Assembly: GCA_963678675.1 (NCBI GenBank)
Contig: OY783197.1
Location: 21,743,934 to 21,807,933, forward strand
Source of the DNA: Xiphydria camelus
Lineage: Eukaryota > Arthropoda > Insecta > Hymenoptera > Xiphydriidae
Direction of reading: 5' to 3'
DNA length: 64,000 nt
Of this stretch, positions 61,179 through 64,000 are shown piece after piece (position 1 is the first letter of the stretch; each line of letters opens with the position of its first letter). The position numbers and the translations under genes are program-made. The notes beneath the pieces are model-generated. The model was not told the DNA's origin. It saw only the letters and a list, made by a program, of their open reading frames with translations, and ran no database searches.

Positions 61179-62429
61179 CGAATCGCTACTATTTGGCACA
61201 TGCTTCATGTACGAGATTGCTAAATGAAAATAATAATCCTCCCCGCCATCGCACTCTCGTCCCGCGGCTTTCATCTTTGACCTTTACCCCTTCAGCGCGG
61301 AAGGTTCGCTCCCGAAAAGCAGTCCTCGCTGGATTCCTCACCAGCTCCGCGTCATGCGCTTCGCTGCTCGGCCGGAATCCCTCGAACTGCTCTGCCTGCG
61401 CGCAAACTAGTAAAATTACCCCTCGATGACTTCATACGCGTGTACATGAAAATGTATATACTCGTCTGTTGCTCATTACGCAGCTATATGTGCAGGAATA
61501 CGGTAACGATCCGCGAAGAGTCTGCGCCCGACACTCGATTAACGTATAAATCTGGATTTAATAGGCTTTCGAACGATGACGTATACGCGGAAGTATATAC
61601 AGTCATACGTATGTATATGTAGGTGCACGTTATGCATAATTCATGGCCGGGGATGGACAGGTGGAAACAGCTCCGTTATACGGCGACGAGGGACGACGCG
61701 ACGGTTTGATTTGATTTTGTGGTGGAGCGAGGACCATCCCTTAATAAGGGATGCTTTCCCCAAAAAATCAGATACTATTTGAAAAGTTCAAAGAATTGTA
61801 TATAAGTATACGTATATGGAAAGACTGATACCAGTACATTTTATTATATTTACAATAAAAGAGGTACATATGAGGGTTTTCCGATGTTTTCATAGCATAG
61901 TACAGTAACTTTTCTTTTGAAATCATTAAATCATGATTCTAAGGAAAAGCTGTATCCATTTGGTAATTACCAATAGAATAAAAAGCTTACATTTTTACAA
62001 ATTGGCGGTTACCTAGTTATTACCGATAGAGCGGTGTTGACCCTTGACGAAGGGTAATTATCGCTCCTAGACTTGCAACCAACCCGCAAGTTCGCCTAGC
62101 TACCCCACCTCTTTCACGCGATATCACTCAGGATCGTTTCCATTCTCGCCACGCGACATCACCTTTCTTCTTCCTTATTTTCAGCGAGCACCGAACGGCG
62201 CGCCGTGCCAGGCCGGGGGAATGGAGGGGACGTGGCAGTGGGAGCGGCGAAAACACTGCCATATCATTCCGCTGAACCCTTTGTCGAGCGCAAAGGAGAG
62301 CAAGGAACAGGCTGCAGGTATGTAATTTCGCCTCTCGTCTCGCACGGCGCACAGTGGCGATGCGCGGCAAACGCGCGACGTCAGTGGAAATATCGAGATA
62401 TAGTCAGACACTGTCTCCGCTTGTTTCAG

Positions 62430-62675
62430 ATGAACCAAAGCGTCTCGTCGAGGGCTCTCGCGAGGAAGACATCCCGAAGTGGAGCGGCCGGGTGCAGCAG
62501 GCGGGGCTGTAGCGACTGGCGAAGACGATCGCCGGTGTCCTCGTTCCCTCTCGCGCGGAAGGATCGACGAGGATCGCGGAGAAGGCATCATGGGCCGAGC
62601 ACCCCACCCCGTACCCCACTGAGCGATGCAAGTAGTCAGGGCCGAGGCCCTGCTAGTGAGCATGTGGCTCACTAG
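62430..62675 (+). promoter_or_regulatory. Probable 5' leader of the TASK exon with an upstream ORF
   Basis: If the exon begins after the acceptor CGCTTGTTTCAG (62418-62429), its first codon would be ATG at 62430. That in-frame upstream ORF of 81 codons ends in TAG at 62673-62675, three bases before the TASK ATG at 62679. The encoded peptide is Arg/Ser/Gly-rich with no recognised domain and is probably not a functional protein. The short gap between its stop and the real start is notable. The acceptor is an inference from sequence. Confidence 0.4.
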
Positions 62676-63139
<464 letters not shown>

Positions 63140-63617
63140 TATGCGGAAAGAAGTACTCGATCGATAGTTACCCTCTCATGCGAGATAGACGCGCGGAAAC
63201 GCGCGTGTACATTTTTCCTCTTCGGGGACCGATGAAAAGAGGGTGAGAGAAAAAAGGAGCCACCGCGTCAGAGGATCTTCGCGGCGACGCCGTTCTCGGC
63301 CTCGAAAAAATCCGATAACGCTCTCCCCTCTCGATTTTGCAAATGAAACAAATTGCGAGTCGGCCGGGCTGGCGCGAGAAGAAGGGAGAAGGGAAGGAAG
63401 GGTACTACGCGGTAGCATTACAAAGAGACCAATTCATTACGCTCTTTCATCTAACCGTCGACGGGATTAACTTTTTACGGTGGGCGCGTCAAGCGTAATA
63501 ATAGCGGGAATAACTGCCGGGACCCGGTGCAGCTTCGATCGGAGGAGCAATGCCTCTCTCGTTATTTGAACTTTCGATTCTTCTCCCCGTACATACTTCT
63601 CTTTCCGTGTATGCATT

Positions 63618-63712
63618 GAGGGAAATAATTGCTGGTGCCAAAAAAATGTTTACTTCAATCAAAAAAAAATGATATAATTCTAGGATTTAACCCTGGTGAA
63701 AGAATGTGGTGT
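63618..63712. repeat. MITE family C, left part
   Basis: CATTGAGGGAAATAATTGCT then GGTGCCAAAAAAATGTTTAC and ATGATATAATTCTAGGAT. The right side is not found. Confidence 0.55.
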
Positions 63713-64000
63713 AAGAATTTCACAGATTTTACCAAAATGGAGTATTAATTTGGAGCATTTTGGAAAATTTTGACAGAAATTATCATCTGCGTTGAAAATC
63801 TGTCATATATTGATAATATCGATTCAATAATCTGTCAATATTTGATATAACTTTTATTATTTCATGAAACGAGTTTCTTACAATTGTTGAAAAATTACAT
63901 TAAGAATGTTTGAAAAAGTTTAATAGTATTTGACGATTTCTAATTAATTTCTCATAAACTTGGATAGATTCTGTTAAAAAATGTGTCCATAAAAATCGTC

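Noticed and set aside
62205..62675. 156-codon frame in line with the TASK exon
   Set aside because: It spans a probable intron acceptor at 62429, stops before the channel ATG, and resembles no channel sequence; only its 3' part is kept, as an upstream ORF.

Overview
The window looks like insect nuclear DNA, most likely from a hymenopteran such as an ant. The evidence is spliced genes with GT..AG introns, an insect-type MADF-domain gene, an insect-type TASK potassium-channel exon, CpG-rich single-copy stretches, long GA/TC/TG microsatellites and very many short A+T-rich foldback transposons. The taxon is an inference, because no species-diagnostic gene is present.

Only three host genes can be supported. 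On the minus strand, 19720-22580 holds a MADF-domain (Adf-1-like) gene modelled in four phase-compatible exons. Also on the minus strand, 24671-26130 holds a complete two-exon OPA3 gene, a small mitochondrial membrane protein. On the plus strand at the right edge, 62679-62805 is the first coding exon of a TASK-type two-pore potassium channel, whose remaining exons lie beyond the window. A 5'-truncated non-LTR retrotransposon with an open reverse-transcriptase frame sits on the minus strand at about 43197-44985. Most other long open frames fall in stop-poor GC-rich sequence, often on both strands at once, and are not called as genes.

The rest is intergenic or intronic and is dominated by miniature foldback elements (MITEs). 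At least ten families can be separated by eye; they are named here A to K for reference only. A large group (A, B, C, D, E, G, J and others) has ends of the type CACTGAGAAAA or CACGGAGAAAA next to TA, and comparison of filled and empty copies shows a TA target duplication. A second group (30218-30301, 38435-38650, 58118-58689) is flanked by TTAA. A third pair (8611-9004, 35045-35510) has CAG(A/G)GTG ends flanked by TATA. Element H (9761-10163, 35957-36806) carries many copies of a GCGTATA/TTTTGGCAT motif.

Layout: 1-19.2 kb is gene-poor with families A, C, D, E, F and H; 19.7-26.2 kb is the gene-dense part (MADF gene and OPA3, same strand); 27.2-28.0 kb is a microsatellite cluster; 29.7-30.5 kb is a degenerate tandem array with a tiny TTAA element inside it; 35-39 kb and 45.8-59.5 kb are nested MITE territory; 43-45 kb is the LINE; 62.4 kb to the end is the start of the TASK gene, with a MITE-like insertion in its first intron. 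The three host genes have no evident shared pathway. The strongest signal in the window is the layered transposon record: the same old repeat hit independently in several copies, sometimes by elements that were themselves hit later.
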